From contig JBOGJI010000380.1 of NCBI GenBank assembly GCA_050747865.1, forward strand, positions 1 to 35,624: 35,624 nucleotides of DNA, given 5' to 3'. A program made the translations under genes and the position numbers. This document shows positions 22,919-31,681 of the stretch, in pieces. Within the stretch, counting starts at the first letter, position 1; every line of letters begins with the position of its first letter. The stretch comes from JBOGJI01 sp050747865. GTDB lineage: Bacteria > Acidobacteriota > Thermoanaerobaculia > Multivoradales > JAHEKO01. The notes below the pieces were generated by a model. It was not told the DNA's origin, did not search any database, and saw only the letters and a list, made by a program, of their open reading frames with translations.

Positions 22919-22924
22919 TATCAT
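22919..22924 (+). promoter_or_regulatory. Possible -10 box (TATCAT) of the GNAT gene
   Basis: GGTATCAT lies 29 bases before the ATG at 22954, leaving room for a short leader with GGGGAGG. The -35 region shows no good hexamer at normal distance. The 158 bases between the GT-C-like stop and this gene hold nothing else I can support. Confidence 0.35.
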
Positions 22925-22953
22925 CCGGCGCGGCGACGACGGGGAGGTTCTGG

Positions 22954-23406
22954 ATGAGCGGACAGCAAGCAGACGTGCGGATCCGGGTGCTCGAGGACAC
23001 CGACCTCGGCGGCATCGTGGCGCTCGACGAGAAGATCGGCGGCCGCTACCGGCCGGAGGTCTGGGAGGACCGGTTGAACTACTACACCCGCCGCGACCCG
23101 GAGGCCTGCTTCGTGGCCGAAGCCGACGGCGACCTGGTCGGCTTCATGCTCGGCGAGATGCGCGGCGGCGAGTTCGGGCTCGAGGAGCCGACCGGCTGGA
23201 TCGAGGTCCTGGGAGTCGACCCGGAGCGTCAGGGGGGCGGCGTGGGGCGGCGGCTGGCCGACGCCATGCTCGAGCATTTCCGCGCCTCCGGCGCGATCAA
23301 GGTCCGCACCCTGGTCGACGAGGCGCAGGAGGGGATCGCCGAGTTCTTCGCCGCCCTCGGCTTCGAGCCGGCGCCGATCCAGGCCTTCGTCAAGACGGTA
23401 CAATGA
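22954..23406 (+). CDS. GNAT family N-acetyltransferase
   Basis: 150 residues, a single GNAT domain. The acetyl-CoA binding loop is at 88-101 (VDPERQGGGVGRRL), after strand 4 (GWIEVLGV). The substrate may be an amine or a protein N-terminus; the sequence resembles RimI-like members only in general form, so the target is unknown. The ATG follows GGGGAGG by 6 bases. The stop is 7 bases before the next gene, whose -10-like box overlaps the end of this one. Confidence 0.9.
   Translation: MSGQQADVRIRVLEDTDLGGIVALDEKIGGRYRPEVWEDRLNYYTRRDPEACFVAEADGDLVGFMLGEMRGGEFGLEEPTGWIEVLGVDPERQGGGVGRRLADAMLEHFRASGAIKVRTLVDEAQEGIAEFFAALGFEPAPIQAFVKTVQ
23399..23404 (+). promoter_or_regulatory. Putative -10 box (TACAAT) of the di-iron protein gene, leaderless start
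   Basis: GGTACAAT overlaps the last codons of the GNAT gene and ends 9 bases before the ATG at 23414. No ribosome binding site is visible. It is identical to the lipB box in its TACAAT core. Confidence 0.5.
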
Positions 23407-23413
23407 GGCCGGC

Positions 23414-24757
23414 ATGAGATACCGCACCACGACCGTCGCCGAGCGCGTCCACTCCGCGGTGCTGAAGTGGAGCGAGACCTATCTGCCCGACTTCGATCTG
23501 CTGCTCGAGAACTGGGAGAAGTACTTCCCGCGCGATCAGAAGTTCCGCCTCTGCGCCTACCGCGAGCTGGGGATGTGCGACGAGATTGAGTGCGGAGCGA
23601 TGAAGGGGCAGCCGAAGTTCAACCGCGCCTGCGACATGGAGCCGGAGCAGGCCGGCCATCTGTTGGGCGCCATCCGCGCCCAGGCCTCCACCGAGTTCGG
23701 CTCCATCCAGCAGCACCAGCTCACCCTCGCCCGCGCCCAGGAGGAGGAGGAGCAGTTCTGGGTGCTGCGCATGATGGCCGAGGAGCTGCGCCACGGCTAC
23801 CAGATGATCCACCTTCTGACGGAGGACGACTGGAGCAGCGTCTCCTCAGACACCGGAGAGCAGATGGTGGAGGAGATCTTGTCGATGAAGACGGGCTCCC
23901 ACGTTCTGGGCGCCTTCAACATCGACTTCGACTCCTTCGTCGACAACGTCGTCTTCTGCGGCCTGATCGACCGCGTCGGCAAGTACCAGCTCGCCATGCA
24001 GAAGGTCTCGGCCTACAAGCCGATGGCCGAGTCCATGCCGCAGATGTTGCGCGAAGAGGCCTTCCACCTGGCGACCGGTGTCGTCCCCTTGCGGCGCTGG
24101 GCGGAGAAGGCGGCACGCGGCGCCATGACCATCACCATGGACGACATCCAGCGGGCGCTGAACAAGTGGCTGCCGCGCGGGCTCGAGATGTTCGGCGACG
24201 AGCGCGGCGGCGGCACCAACGTGAAGTTCGGCTTGAAGCCGATGAAAAACGGCGAGGCGCAGGAGCAGTACTACGACGAGGTGACGAAGCTCGTGCGCGA
24301 CATCAACATGCGCTTCGTGCGCGCCCGGCTGCCGGAGCTCGATCCCAAGGAGGCCGAGGCCGTGCTCTCGGCGCTCGAAGTGGACGGCGAGGTGGTCCGC
24401 GGCATTGCCCCCGAGGAGCTGATCCGCATGCCGCACCGCCACTTCTTCCGCCGCCGCGGCGTGCCCGCTTTCCAGATGATCGGCGTCGACGGCGAGGAGC
24501 TCGGCGAACGCGACGCCTACCTGCGCCACCTGGCGCCGCACCTGCCCGCCGCCTACCGGGCGGGACGGGACTTCCTCCACTACGCCGAGACGCTCGAACG
24601 CGTCGATCGCGGGGAGCTGACTCGCGAGCAGGCGGCGCGCGAGATGCCTCAGCTGTCGCGGGTGGGCGGCGTCTGCCCCTGTTCGCGGGCGGTGCGGTGG
24701 ATCCACGGCGAGGGCAACGGCGAGGGCAACGGGCACTCGGCTCCAGCCGAGTCCTGA
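23414..24757 (+). CDS. PaaA/BoxB-family ferritin-like di-iron oxygenase
   Basis: 447 residues. The four-helix di-iron core shows Glu94 (ASTEFGSIQQH), Glu124 and His127 (MAEELRHGYQM), Asp186 (LIDRVGK), then Glu215 and His218 (REEAFHLATG). These spacings follow the ligand set of BoxB, the benzoyl-CoA epoxidase subunit, and the family also includes PaaA of phenylacetyl-CoA epoxidase. A C-terminal part (about 340-447) continues beyond the core, with GGVCPCSRAVRW and a Gly/Asn-rich tail. Cysteines also cluster at 47-73. No reductase, PaaB/C/D/E or acyl-CoA ligase genes are nearby, so the substrate is unknown. The next gene is proline dehydrogenase, 27 bases on. Confidence 0.82.
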   Translation: MRYRTTTVAERVHSAVLKWSETYLPDFDLLLENWEKYFPRDQKFRLCAYRELGMCDEIECGAMKGQPKFNRACDMEPEQAGHLLGAIRAQASTEFGSIQQHQLTLARAQEEEEQFWVLRMMAEELRHGYQMIHLLTEDDWSSVSSDTGEQMVEEILSMKTGSHVLGAFNIDFDSFVDNVVFCGLIDRVGKYQLAMQKVSAYKPMAESMPQMLREEAFHLATGVVPLRRWAEKAARGAMTITMDDIQRALNKWLPRGLEMFGDERGGGTNVKFGLKPMKNGEAQEQYYDEVTKLVRDINMRFVRARLPELDPKEAEAVLSALEVDGEVVRGIAPEELIRMPHRHFFRRRGVPAFQMIGVDGEELGERDAYLRHLAPHLPAAYRAGRDFLHYAETLERVDRGELTREQAAREMPQLSRVGGVCPCSRAVRWIHGEGNGEGNGHSAPAES

Positions 24758-24784
24758 GACCGGTCGGAGGCGCGGCCGGCACGG

Positions 24785-25681
24785 ATGGGTCCGCTCGATC
24801 GTCTGATCGTCGCCACGCTGCCGGCGATCCCGCGTGCGATCGTGGGACGCGTGGCAAGCCGCTACGTCGCCGGCTCGACGCTCCAGCAGGCCCTGAAGAC
24901 CGTCAGGCGGCTCAACGCCGCCGGCGCTTCGGCCACCGTCGACCTTCTCGGCGAGGAGGTCGGCGAGCGACGGCTGGCCGAGGCGGCGACCGAAGAGAAC
25001 GTCCACCTCCTGCAGGCGATCGCCGAGCAGGGCCTCGACACCAACGTGTCGGTCAAGCCGACCCTGCTGGGCCTCAAGGTCTCGCCGGCTCTCTGCCGGG
25101 ACTGTGTCGGCCGCATCGTCGAAGAGGCCGGCCGGCACGGCAACTTCGTGCGCATCGACATGGAGGACCGGACGACCACCGACGCGACGCTGGCCATCTA
25201 TCGCGAGCTCGACCAGCGCTTCGGCAACGTCGGCGTGGTGCTGCAGGCCCGCCTGCGCCGCACCCTGGCCGACATCGCGGCGCTGCCGCGGGGGGCCAAC
25301 GTGCGGCTATGCAAGGGCATCTACCTCGAGCCGCCGGAGGCTGCCTGGCAGGGATTCGATACCATACGCCACAACTTCCTGGCCGGCCTGGAGAAGCTGC
25401 TGCGCGGCGACGTCTACGTCGGCATCGCCACCCATGACGAGCTTCTCCTCGCGGGGGCGCTGGCGCTGGTCGACCGGCTGCAGGTGCCGCGCGACCGCTA
25501 CGAGATCCAGATGCTCCTGGGCGTCGAGGAGCGGCTGCGGGACGTCATGCTGGCCGACGGGCACCGGCTGCGCGTCTACGTGCCGTATGGTGAGGACTGG
25601 TACGCCTACTCCCTGCGCCGCCTGCGCGAGAATCCCGAGGTCGCCGGGCACGTGATGCGCGCTATGCTGCGCCGGAGCTGA
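24785..25681 (+). CDS. Proline dehydrogenase, monofunctional
   Basis: 298 residues, the size of short bacterial PRODH/PutA-core enzymes. It oxidises proline to pyrroline-5-carboxylate with FAD and passes electrons to the quinone pool. Family motifs: VSVKPT, RIDMED, VLQARLRRT, VRLCKGIYLEP, YVGIATHD, YEIQMLLGV and LRVYVPYGEDWYAYSLRRL; the last is the substrate-binding helix region. The ATG has GGAGG about 15 bases upstream, rather far. No pyrroline-5-carboxylate dehydrogenase gene lies in the window. The next gene starts 12 bases after the stop. Confidence 0.95.
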   Translation: MGPLDRLIVATLPAIPRAIVGRVASRYVAGSTLQQALKTVRRLNAAGASATVDLLGEEVGERRLAEAATEENVHLLQAIAEQGLDTNVSVKPTLLGLKVSPALCRDCVGRIVEEAGRHGNFVRIDMEDRTTTDATLAIYRELDQRFGNVGVVLQARLRRTLADIAALPRGANVRLCKGIYLEPPEAAWQGFDTIRHNFLAGLEKLLRGDVYVGIATHDELLLAGALALVDRLQVPRDRYEIQMLLGVEERLRDVMLADGHRLRVYVPYGEDWYAYSLRRLRENPEVAGHVMRAMLRRS

Positions 25682-25693
25682 GAGCCTGGATCG

Positions 25694-27418
25694 ATGACAC
25701 GTCCGACCCCGCGAGTCCTGCTGCTCCAGGTCCGCGACCTGGCGGACGCGGAGCGCCACGAGGGCGCCTGCTTCGTCGACGGCTCCGGGCTGGGCGGCGA
25801 GGCCTTCTCCTACCGCAACCTGGTGTTTCAACCCGAGATCGCGTGGGCGGACGTGGGGCCGTTCGACATCCTGGTGATCGGCGGCGCCGGCTCTCACTCG
25901 GCGACCGAGGAGCACCCATTCACCGCGCCGCTGGCCGACGTGGTGCGGCGCTGGGTGGAGGCGGGTCGGCCGCTGCTCGGCTCCTGCTGGGGGCACCATT
26001 TCCTGGCCTGGGCGTTCGGCGGCGAGGCGATCATCGATCCCGAGCGCGAAGAGGTCGGCACCTTCGACATCTGGCTCAACGCTGAGGGCCAGGCGGATCC
26101 GCTGCTTGCCGGCACGCCCTCGCCGTTCGCCGCCCAGCTCGGCCATCACGACCGGGTGGCCACCCTGCCGCCGGGGTTCGTCGAGCTGGCGTATTCGGCG
26201 CGCTGCCGCAACCAGATCATCCGCCGCAGCGGCACGCTGGTCTACGGCACCCAGTTCCACTGCGAGCTCGACGAGACCAGCTTGCGGGAGCGCCTGGCCA
26301 TGTACAGCCAGGCCTATCTGGATGGACGTCCGGTCGACAGCGTGGCGGCGCGCCCGTCGCCGGAGCCGCGGCGGATCCTGCGGCGCTTCTTCGAGCTCTG
26401 CCGGCAGCCGTCGCGGCACGCCACCACCCGCCGCCTGTCGCTGAGCGAGGTCGACAGTCACGCGACGTGGCAGATCTCGGGCGACGGTGGCGGCAGCGTG
26501 CCTGCCGCGGTGCCCCTGGAGGTCAACCTGATCGTCATCTGGCATCCCGACGAGGAGCTGCTCGGTCGCCGCTACCGGCTCGCCCCCGGCTCGACGCTCG
26601 AGATCGGACGCTCGAGCTCCTGTGAGATCGCGCTCAAGGGGGTGCTCTCGGTCTCCCGCCGGCACGCGCGGATCTCCTACCGCGACGACCAGGTGACGAT
26701 CCAGGACCTGGGGAGCACCAATCAGACCTTCGTCAACGATCGGCCGGTGGAAGGCGAGATGCCGCTGGCCAGCGGCGACCGTTTCCAGGTCGGGGCGGTG
26801 CACTTCAAGTACCTGCGGGAGCGGGACCCCGAGCATGCCTACCACCGCGCCATCTACCAGCTCGTCACCCACGACGGGCTGACCGAGATCTTCAACAAGC
26901 GCAAGTTCGGCGAAGACGCCGAGCGCGAGTTCTCCCGCGCCCGGCGCTACCAGCGCCCGCTGGCCCTGATGCTCTTCGACGTCGACCACTTCAAGCAGAT
27001 CAACGACCAGCACGGCCACTTGTGCGGCGATTACGTGCTGCAGAGGATCGCCCGCGTCTGCGGACGGGAGCTGCGTCCCGAGCAGACCTTCGCCCGCGTC
27101 GGCGGCGAGGAGTTTGCCGTCCTCTGCCCGGAGACGGATCTCGAGGGCGCGGCGCAGCTGGCCGACCGGCTGCGGCGCGTCGTCGCCACCGGCCGCTTTC
27201 GCTTCGCCGGCACCGATCTCCGCGTCCGTTGCTCGTTCGGCGTCGCCCCGCGCGGGCCCGACACGCCGACGTTCGAGGCCCTGTACGCCGCCGCCGACCG
27301 CGCCATGTACCGCTCGAAGGCGGCCGGCAGGGACTGCGTGACGGTCGCCGAGCCGGAGCGGCGGGCGTTGGCAAGCGGCGAGATCGTCCCCCCGGTGCCC
27401 CCCACCCCCGCGCCGTGA
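25694..27418 (+). CDS. Three-domain signalling protein: glutamine amidotransferase-like, FHA and GGDEF
   Basis: 574 residues in one unbroken frame. Residues 5-210 are a class I glutamine amidotransferase-like domain with nucleophile Cys98 (GSCWGHHFLA) and the His189/Glu191 pair (QFHCE). Residues 275-375 are an FHA phosphothreonine-binding domain (EIGRSSSC, SVSRRHARI, GSTNQTFVND). Residues 385-552 are a GGDEF diguanylate cyclase with an intact GGEEF (470-474) and DVDHFKQIND; the product-inhibition site reads RPEQ where RxxD is usual, so feedback by cyclic di-GMP is probably lost. It should make cyclic di-GMP under control of a phosphoprotein partner; the role of the first domain is unknown. 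The stop overlaps the GTG of recN (GTGA). FHA-GGDEF proteins are known; I do not know this triple fusion. Confidence 0.9.
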   Translation: MTRPTPRVLLLQVRDLADAERHEGACFVDGSGLGGEAFSYRNLVFQPEIAWADVGPFDILVIGGAGSHSATEEHPFTAPLADVVRRWVEAGRPLLGSCWGHHFLAWAFGGEAIIDPEREEVGTFDIWLNAEGQADPLLAGTPSPFAAQLGHHDRVATLPPGFVELAYSARCRNQIIRRSGTLVYGTQFHCELDETSLRERLAMYSQAYLDGRPVDSVAARPSPEPRRILRRFFELCRQPSRHATTRRLSLSEVDSHATWQISGDGGGSVPAAVPLEVNLIVIWHPDEELLGRRYRLAPGSTLEIGRSSSCEIALKGVLSVSRRHARISYRDDQVTIQDLGSTNQTFVNDRPVEGEMPLASGDRFQVGAVHFKYLRERDPEHAYHRAIYQLVTHDGLTEIFNKRKFGEDAEREFSRARRYQRPLALMLFDVDHFKQINDQHGHLCGDYVLQRIARVCGRELRPEQTFARVGGEEFAVLCPETDLEGAAQLADRLRRVVATGRFRFAGTDLRVRCSFGVAPRGPDTPTFEALYAAADRAMYRSKAAGRDCVTVAEPERRALASGEIVPPVPPTPAP

Positions 27419-29175
27419 TCCGAGAGCTCCACATCCGCAACCTGGCCGTGGTGGAGGAGTCGGTGATCGACTTCGGTCCGGGCTTGAACGTCCTCACCGG
27501 CGAGACCGGCGCCGGCAAGTCCATGGTGGTGGACTCGCTGGCCCTGCTGGCGGGCGCCCGGGCTTCGAGCGAGCTGATCCGCACCGGCGCCGATCTGCTG
27601 ACTGTCAGCGGCGTCTTCGAGCCCCCCGACGACGGGTGGCGCCACCGTCTCGAAGACGCCGGCCTCGCCTGCGACGCCGACGAGCCGCTCGTCGTCCGCC
27701 GGGAGATCAGCGCCGAGGGGCGCAACCGCGTCTATGTCAACGATCAGCCGGCGACCCTGCGTCTGCTCGCCGACGTAATCGGTCCCCTGATGCAGATCCA
27801 CACGCAGCGCGAGGAGCTGAGCCTCACCACGCCCGACCAGCAGCGGATCTGGCTCGATCGCGCCGGCGAGCCGGAGTCGCGCACCCTGCTCGACGGGGTC
27901 GCGGCCCTGGCGTGGGCTTACGAGGACCTCGCGGGCCGCTGGGCCCGTCTGACCGGCGACCGGCGCCTGCGCGACGAGCGCATCGACCTGCTCCGCTTCC
28001 AGCTCCAGGAGATCGAGGCGGCCGCGCTCGAGCCGGGTGAAGACGAGGAGCTGCGCCGGGAGCGCGACGTGCTGCGCAACCTGCAGGCGGTGGTGGAAGG
28101 GCTGGGCGGCGCCGTCGACGCGCTGTACGAGGCGGAGGGGTCCGCCGAGGAGCGGCTGGGGCAGGCGGTGCGCAGCCTCGAAGGGATCGCCGCCTGGGAG
28201 CACGCCGCCGCGGAGTGGCTGGATCTGCTCGGCCAGGCGCAGATCCCGCTGCGCGAGGTGGCGCGCTCGCTGCGACGGCGCCTCGACGGGCTGGAAGGCG
28301 ACCCCGGCCGGCTCGACGGGGTCGAGAACCGCCTCGCCGTGGTCGAGCGGCTGTGCCGCAAGTACGGGGGGAGCGCCGCCGCCGTCCTCGAGCACCGGGA
28401 GCGGGCGGCCGCGGAGCTGGCCGAGCTGGAAGGGGACGCCGGCGACCTGGAGACGCTGCGGGGCCAGATGGAGGAGGCGCTGGCGGCCTATGCCCGCGTG
28501 GCGCAGGAGCTGTCCGCCCGGCGCCGTGAGTGGGCGGACGGGCTCGCGGTCCGAGTCCATGCCGAGCTCGAAGATCTCGCTTTGGCCAAGGCGCGGTTTT
28601 CGATCGAGCTCAAGCCGCGGCCGCGGGAGGGGAGCGCCCTCGTGCTCGACGGGATGCCGGTCGAGTTCGGGCCGCATGGTGTCGACCACGTGCAGTTCCT
28701 GTTTGCGCCGAACCCCGGCGAGGAGGCGCGGCCGCTGGCCAGGATCGCGTCGGGGGGCGAGCTGGCACGCGTCTATCTCGCCCTGCAGCTCGCCGTGCGC
28801 GGCCCCGGCGCCGCCTCCCCGGCGACGCTGGTCTTCGACGAGGTCGATGCCGGCATAGGCGGGGCCGAGGCGGCGGCCCTGGGCGAGAAGCTGCAGCGCC
28901 TGGCGGGCGGCGGGCAGATCCTGGTGGTCACCCACCTGGCGCAGGTGGCGAGCCACGGGGACCGTCACCTGCGGGTGGGCAAGCGCGTGGCGGGGGGCAA
29001 GACCCGGGTCTCCGTCGAGGCGTTGGCGGAGACGGCGCGTGTGGAAGAGATCGCGCGCATGCTCGCGGGAGCGGAGGTCACGGCGCTCTCCCGCTCGCAC
29101 GCCGCCGAGATGATCGCCGACGCCCGCCGCCCGCAAGACCGGCCGGCGCGACCCGCCCGAGCGCGGGCGCGATGA
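27415..29175 (+). CDS. recN: DNA repair protein RecN
   Basis: 586 residues from a GTG start overlapping the previous stop (GTGA). RecN is an SMC-like ATPase acting early in double-strand break repair. Walker A is GETGAGKS (29-36), the ABC signature is IASGGELARVYLALQ, and Walker B is TLVFDEVDAGIGG. The segment between is Glu/Arg/Leu-rich and fits the long coiled coil of the family. The N-terminal IRELHIRNLAVVEESVIDF is characteristic. The C-terminal tail is Arg/Ala/Pro-rich. The next gene overlaps by four bases (ATGA). Confidence 0.97.
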   Translation: MIRELHIRNLAVVEESVIDFGPGLNVLTGETGAGKSMVVDSLALLAGARASSELIRTGADLLTVSGVFEPPDDGWRHRLEDAGLACDADEPLVVRREISAEGRNRVYVNDQPATLRLLADVIGPLMQIHTQREELSLTTPDQQRIWLDRAGEPESRTLLDGVAALAWAYEDLAGRWARLTGDRRLRDERIDLLRFQLQEIEAAALEPGEDEELRRERDVLRNLQAVVEGLGGAVDALYEAEGSAEERLGQAVRSLEGIAAWEHAAAEWLDLLGQAQIPLREVARSLRRRLDGLEGDPGRLDGVENRLAVVERLCRKYGGSAAAVLEHRERAAAELAELEGDAGDLETLRGQMEEALAAYARVAQELSARRREWADGLAVRVHAELEDLALAKARFSIELKPRPREGSALVLDGMPVEFGPHGVDHVQFLFAPNPGEEARPLARIASGGELARVYLALQLAVRGPGAASPATLVFDEVDAGIGGAEAAALGEKLQRLAGGGQILVVTHLAQVASHGDRHLRVGKRVAGGKTRVSVEALAETARVEEIARMLAGAEVTALSRSHAAEMIADARRPQDRPARPARARAR

Positions 29176-29795
29176 GCGGCGTTCCGTTCTGGCGCCTTGG
29201 GGAACCGCCAGGCCCGCTCGCCGACTGCCTGGATCGCGGCGGCGTGCTGGCCGTTCCCACGGAGTCGAGCTACGCCCTCGGCGCCGACCCGTTCAACCGC
29301 GAGGGGGTAGCCAACGTATACCGCGTGAAGGGGCGCCCCGGGGAGAAGCCGCTGCCGGTGGTGGCGGCGAACCGGCGGCAGCTCGCGGCGCTGGGATGCG
29401 ACCTGTCGCACCCGGCGCTGGCCGCCCTGGCAGCGGTCTGGCCGGCGCCCCTCAGCCTGCTGGTGCCGACGAGCAAGCCGGTGGCGGCCACCGCCGGCGA
29501 ACCGCGTCTCGCCGTCCGCATCCCGGATCACGAAGGGCTGCGCGCGCTGCTGGAGACGCTGGGTCGGCCGCTCACCGCCACCAGCGCCAACCGCGCGGGC
29601 CGGCCGGCGCTCTGCACTCCGCAGGCCGCCGCGGCGCTGCTGGCAGGATACGATGCCATCGTCGTGGACGCCGGCGCCCTGCCGGGAGGGCCGCCGTCGA
29701 CGATGATCGCGGTGGAGCAGGGCGGTGTGCGGGTCCTGCGGCCGGGACGCTTCCCGGCGGCGGAGATCGAACGATTGCTGGCGACCGTGGGGTGA
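29172..29795 (+). CDS. tsaC: Threonylcarbamoyl-AMP synthase (TsaC/Sua5, YrdC domain)
   Basis: 207 residues. It makes threonylcarbamoyl-AMP for the t6A37 modification of tRNAs. The YrdC signature lysine and arginine are Lys53 and Arg55 in YRVKGRPGEKPLPVV, and ATSANRAG supplies another conserved loop. The C-terminal Sua5 domain is absent, so it is the short TsaC form. The ATG overlaps the recN stop (ATGA). TrmO at 9634 acts on the same modified base later in the pathway. Confidence 0.93.
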   Translation: MSGVPFWRLGEPPGPLADCLDRGGVLAVPTESSYALGADPFNREGVANVYRVKGRPGEKPLPVVAANRRQLAALGCDLSHPALAALAAVWPAPLSLLVPTSKPVAATAGEPRLAVRIPDHEGLRALLETLGRPLTATSANRAGRPALCTPQAAAALLAGYDAIVVDAGALPGGPPSTMIAVEQGGVRVLRPGRFPAAEIERLLATVG

Positions 29796-29809
29796 GCCCG
29801 ATAACGACG

Positions 29810-31681
29810 ATGATACGCACGCCGATTCCAGTCCGCAGCGCCGTGGCGGCCGCCATCCTGGCTTGGAGCGGCGCTCTCGTCGCGGCGCAGGAAGCGCCGG
29901 CCCCGAGCGGTGAGATACTGCCGCTCGACAACATCCAGGCGGGCCAGCGCGGCTACGGCCTGTCGGTCTTCCAGGGAACCGAGCCGGAGCGCTTCGAGGT
30001 CGAGGTGCTGGGCGTGCTGCGTAATCAAGCGCCCGACCAGAGCTACATCCTGGCGCGGCTCTCCGGCCGCAATCTAGAGGCCACCGGTGTCGTCGCGGGA
30101 ATGAGCGGAAGCCCGGTATACATCGACGGCCGCCTGGCCGGCGCGGTGTCTTTCTCCTTCCCGTTTGCCGACGACCCGGTGGCCGGCATCACCCCGATCG
30201 AGTCGATGATGGGCATGAGCGACGCGTCCCAAGCCCTCCCGAGCGCCGTCTCCGTCGGCGCCATGCCGGACGTCCAGAAGCTGCTGGAGCCCGCCGCCGA
30301 CGCCGAAGCCTTGGTCACGGCGCTGGCGCGGCTGCACACCAAGACTGCCGACGGCCGCGTAGCCGGTGTCGAGTGGGTCGGTCAGGGCTTCGCCGGCCTC
30401 AGCCACTCCCTGCTCGAGCGCGGCCTGGGCGCGCTGGCGCTGTCCGGCTCGGCGCAGACGCCAACGGGGCAGACCCCGACGGCGCAGCCGACGCTGGTTC
30501 CCGGAAGCGCGGTGGCCGGCCTGCTGGTCGACGGCGACCTGCGGCTGGCGGCGACCGGCACCGTCACCGAGCGGCTCGACGACGGCCGCGTCCTCGCATT
30601 CGGCCATCCCTTCCTGGGGCTGGGGTCGATCGAGCTCCCCATGGCGGCGGCCGAGGTGGTGACGGTGGTCGACAACCAGCTCTCGTCGTTCAAGATCGCC
30701 AATGTCGGCGAGGTCGTCGGTGCCTTCGACCTCGACCGCCTGCCCGGGCTGCGCGGCCAGATCGGCCGCCAGGCCCGCATGGTGCCGCTACAGGTGACGG
30801 TGCACGACGCTCGCCAGCGCAGGTTCGACCTGCGGGTGGCGCGCATCCCCTCGCTCACGCCGACGCTGGTCGCCATCTCCACCCTCGGCTCGCTCGATTC
30901 GGCGTCGTCCGCGGCGGGGACCCAGGGGCTGGATCTCACCTTCACCGCGGATCTCGCGGGGCACCCGCAGGTGCGGCTGGAGCAGAGCTTCGACGGGCCG
31001 CAGGCGGCGATGCAGGCGGTCCTCTACGTCCTCGCCGCGGCCAGCTTCCTGGAGCAGAATCCCTGGGCCGAGCTGGGGATCGAGCGGGTCGGCGTCGAGC
31101 TGACGCGGCACGCGCAGCCGCGGATCGCCCAGCTCGTCGACGCCTATGCCTCGCGCACCGTCGTGCGACCGGGCGACACCGTGCGGCTCACCGCCGAGCT
31201 GCGCGCCTGGAGGGGCGACATCATGCGGCGGAGCCTCGAGCTCACGGTGCCGCCGGCTCTGCGCGCCGGGCGCTACCACCTGCTCGTAGGCGACGGTCCG
31301 TCCATCGACGGCATGAGGCTGGCGGTGGAGCAGGCCAGCCCGGTGCACATCCGGCAGGCCCTGGAGCTGCTCGCCGGCCTGCATTCCCGGCGCGAGCTGG
31401 TGATGCTGGGGCTGTTCAGCGATCGGGGTCTGAGCGTCGCCGGGGAGGCGCTGCCGCAGCTCCCCGGCAGCCTGCAGTCGCTGTGGGCCGCGGCCGGCTC
31501 GGGCAGCGCCGCGACGCTCCAGCTCGCCATCGGCCAGCAACAGGTCGTGTCGCTGGACGTGCCGGTGCAGGGGGTGGCGCGTGTCACCCTGGAGGTACGC
31601 CGCCGCCAGCCCCTGGGCGGCGAGGAGAGCCGACCCGAACCCACAGAACCTAGCCGACAGAGCACAGGAGAGGGCGTGTGA
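29810..31681 (+). CDS. Secreted SpoIVB-like serine peptidase (family S55)
   Basis: 623 residues from ATG 29810, beginning with a signal peptide (VRSAVAAAILAWSGALVAAQ). A GTG at 29792 overlaps the tsaC stop (GTGA) and would add six residues; both starts are possible. Residues 36-130 match the S55 domain: LDNIQAGQRGYGLSVFQG, then GMSGSPVYIDGRLAGAVSF with the catalytic serine in GMSGSP (97-102). A later LAFGHPFLGLG likely holds the histidine. In Bacillus SpoIVB is a sporulation signalling protease; nothing here suggests sporulation, so this is a general envelope form with a long C-terminal domain (about 330-620). Its stop overlaps the propeller gene. Confidence 0.88.
   Translation: MIRTPIPVRSAVAAAILAWSGALVAAQEAPAPSGEILPLDNIQAGQRGYGLSVFQGTEPERFEVEVLGVLRNQAPDQSYILARLSGRNLEATGVVAGMSGSPVYIDGRLAGAVSFSFPFADDPVAGITPIESMMGMSDASQALPSAVSVGAMPDVQKLLEPAADAEALVTALARLHTKTADGRVAGVEWVGQGFAGLSHSLLERGLGALALSGSAQTPTGQTPTAQPTLVPGSAVAGLLVDGDLRLAATGTVTERLDDGRVLAFGHPFLGLGSIELPMAAAEVVTVVDNQLSSFKIANVGEVVGAFDLDRLPGLRGQIGRQARMVPLQVTVHDARQRRFDLRVARIPSLTPTLVAISTLGSLDSASSAAGTQGLDLTFTADLAGHPQVRLEQSFDGPQAAMQAVLYVLAAASFLEQNPWAELGIERVGVELTRHAQPRIAQLVDAYASRTVVRPGDTVRLTAELRAWRGDIMRRSLELTVPPALRAGRYHLLVGDGPSIDGMRLAVEQASPVHIRQALELLAGLHSRRELVMLGLFSDRGLSVAGEALPQLPGSLQSLWAAAGSGSAATLQLAIGQQQVVSLDVPVQGVARVTLEVRRRQPLGGEESRPEPTEPSRQSTGEGV

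Noticed and set aside
27031..29136. Long minus-strand open frame opposite recN
   Set aside because: Antisense of a gene with intact Walker motifs; no domain of its own.
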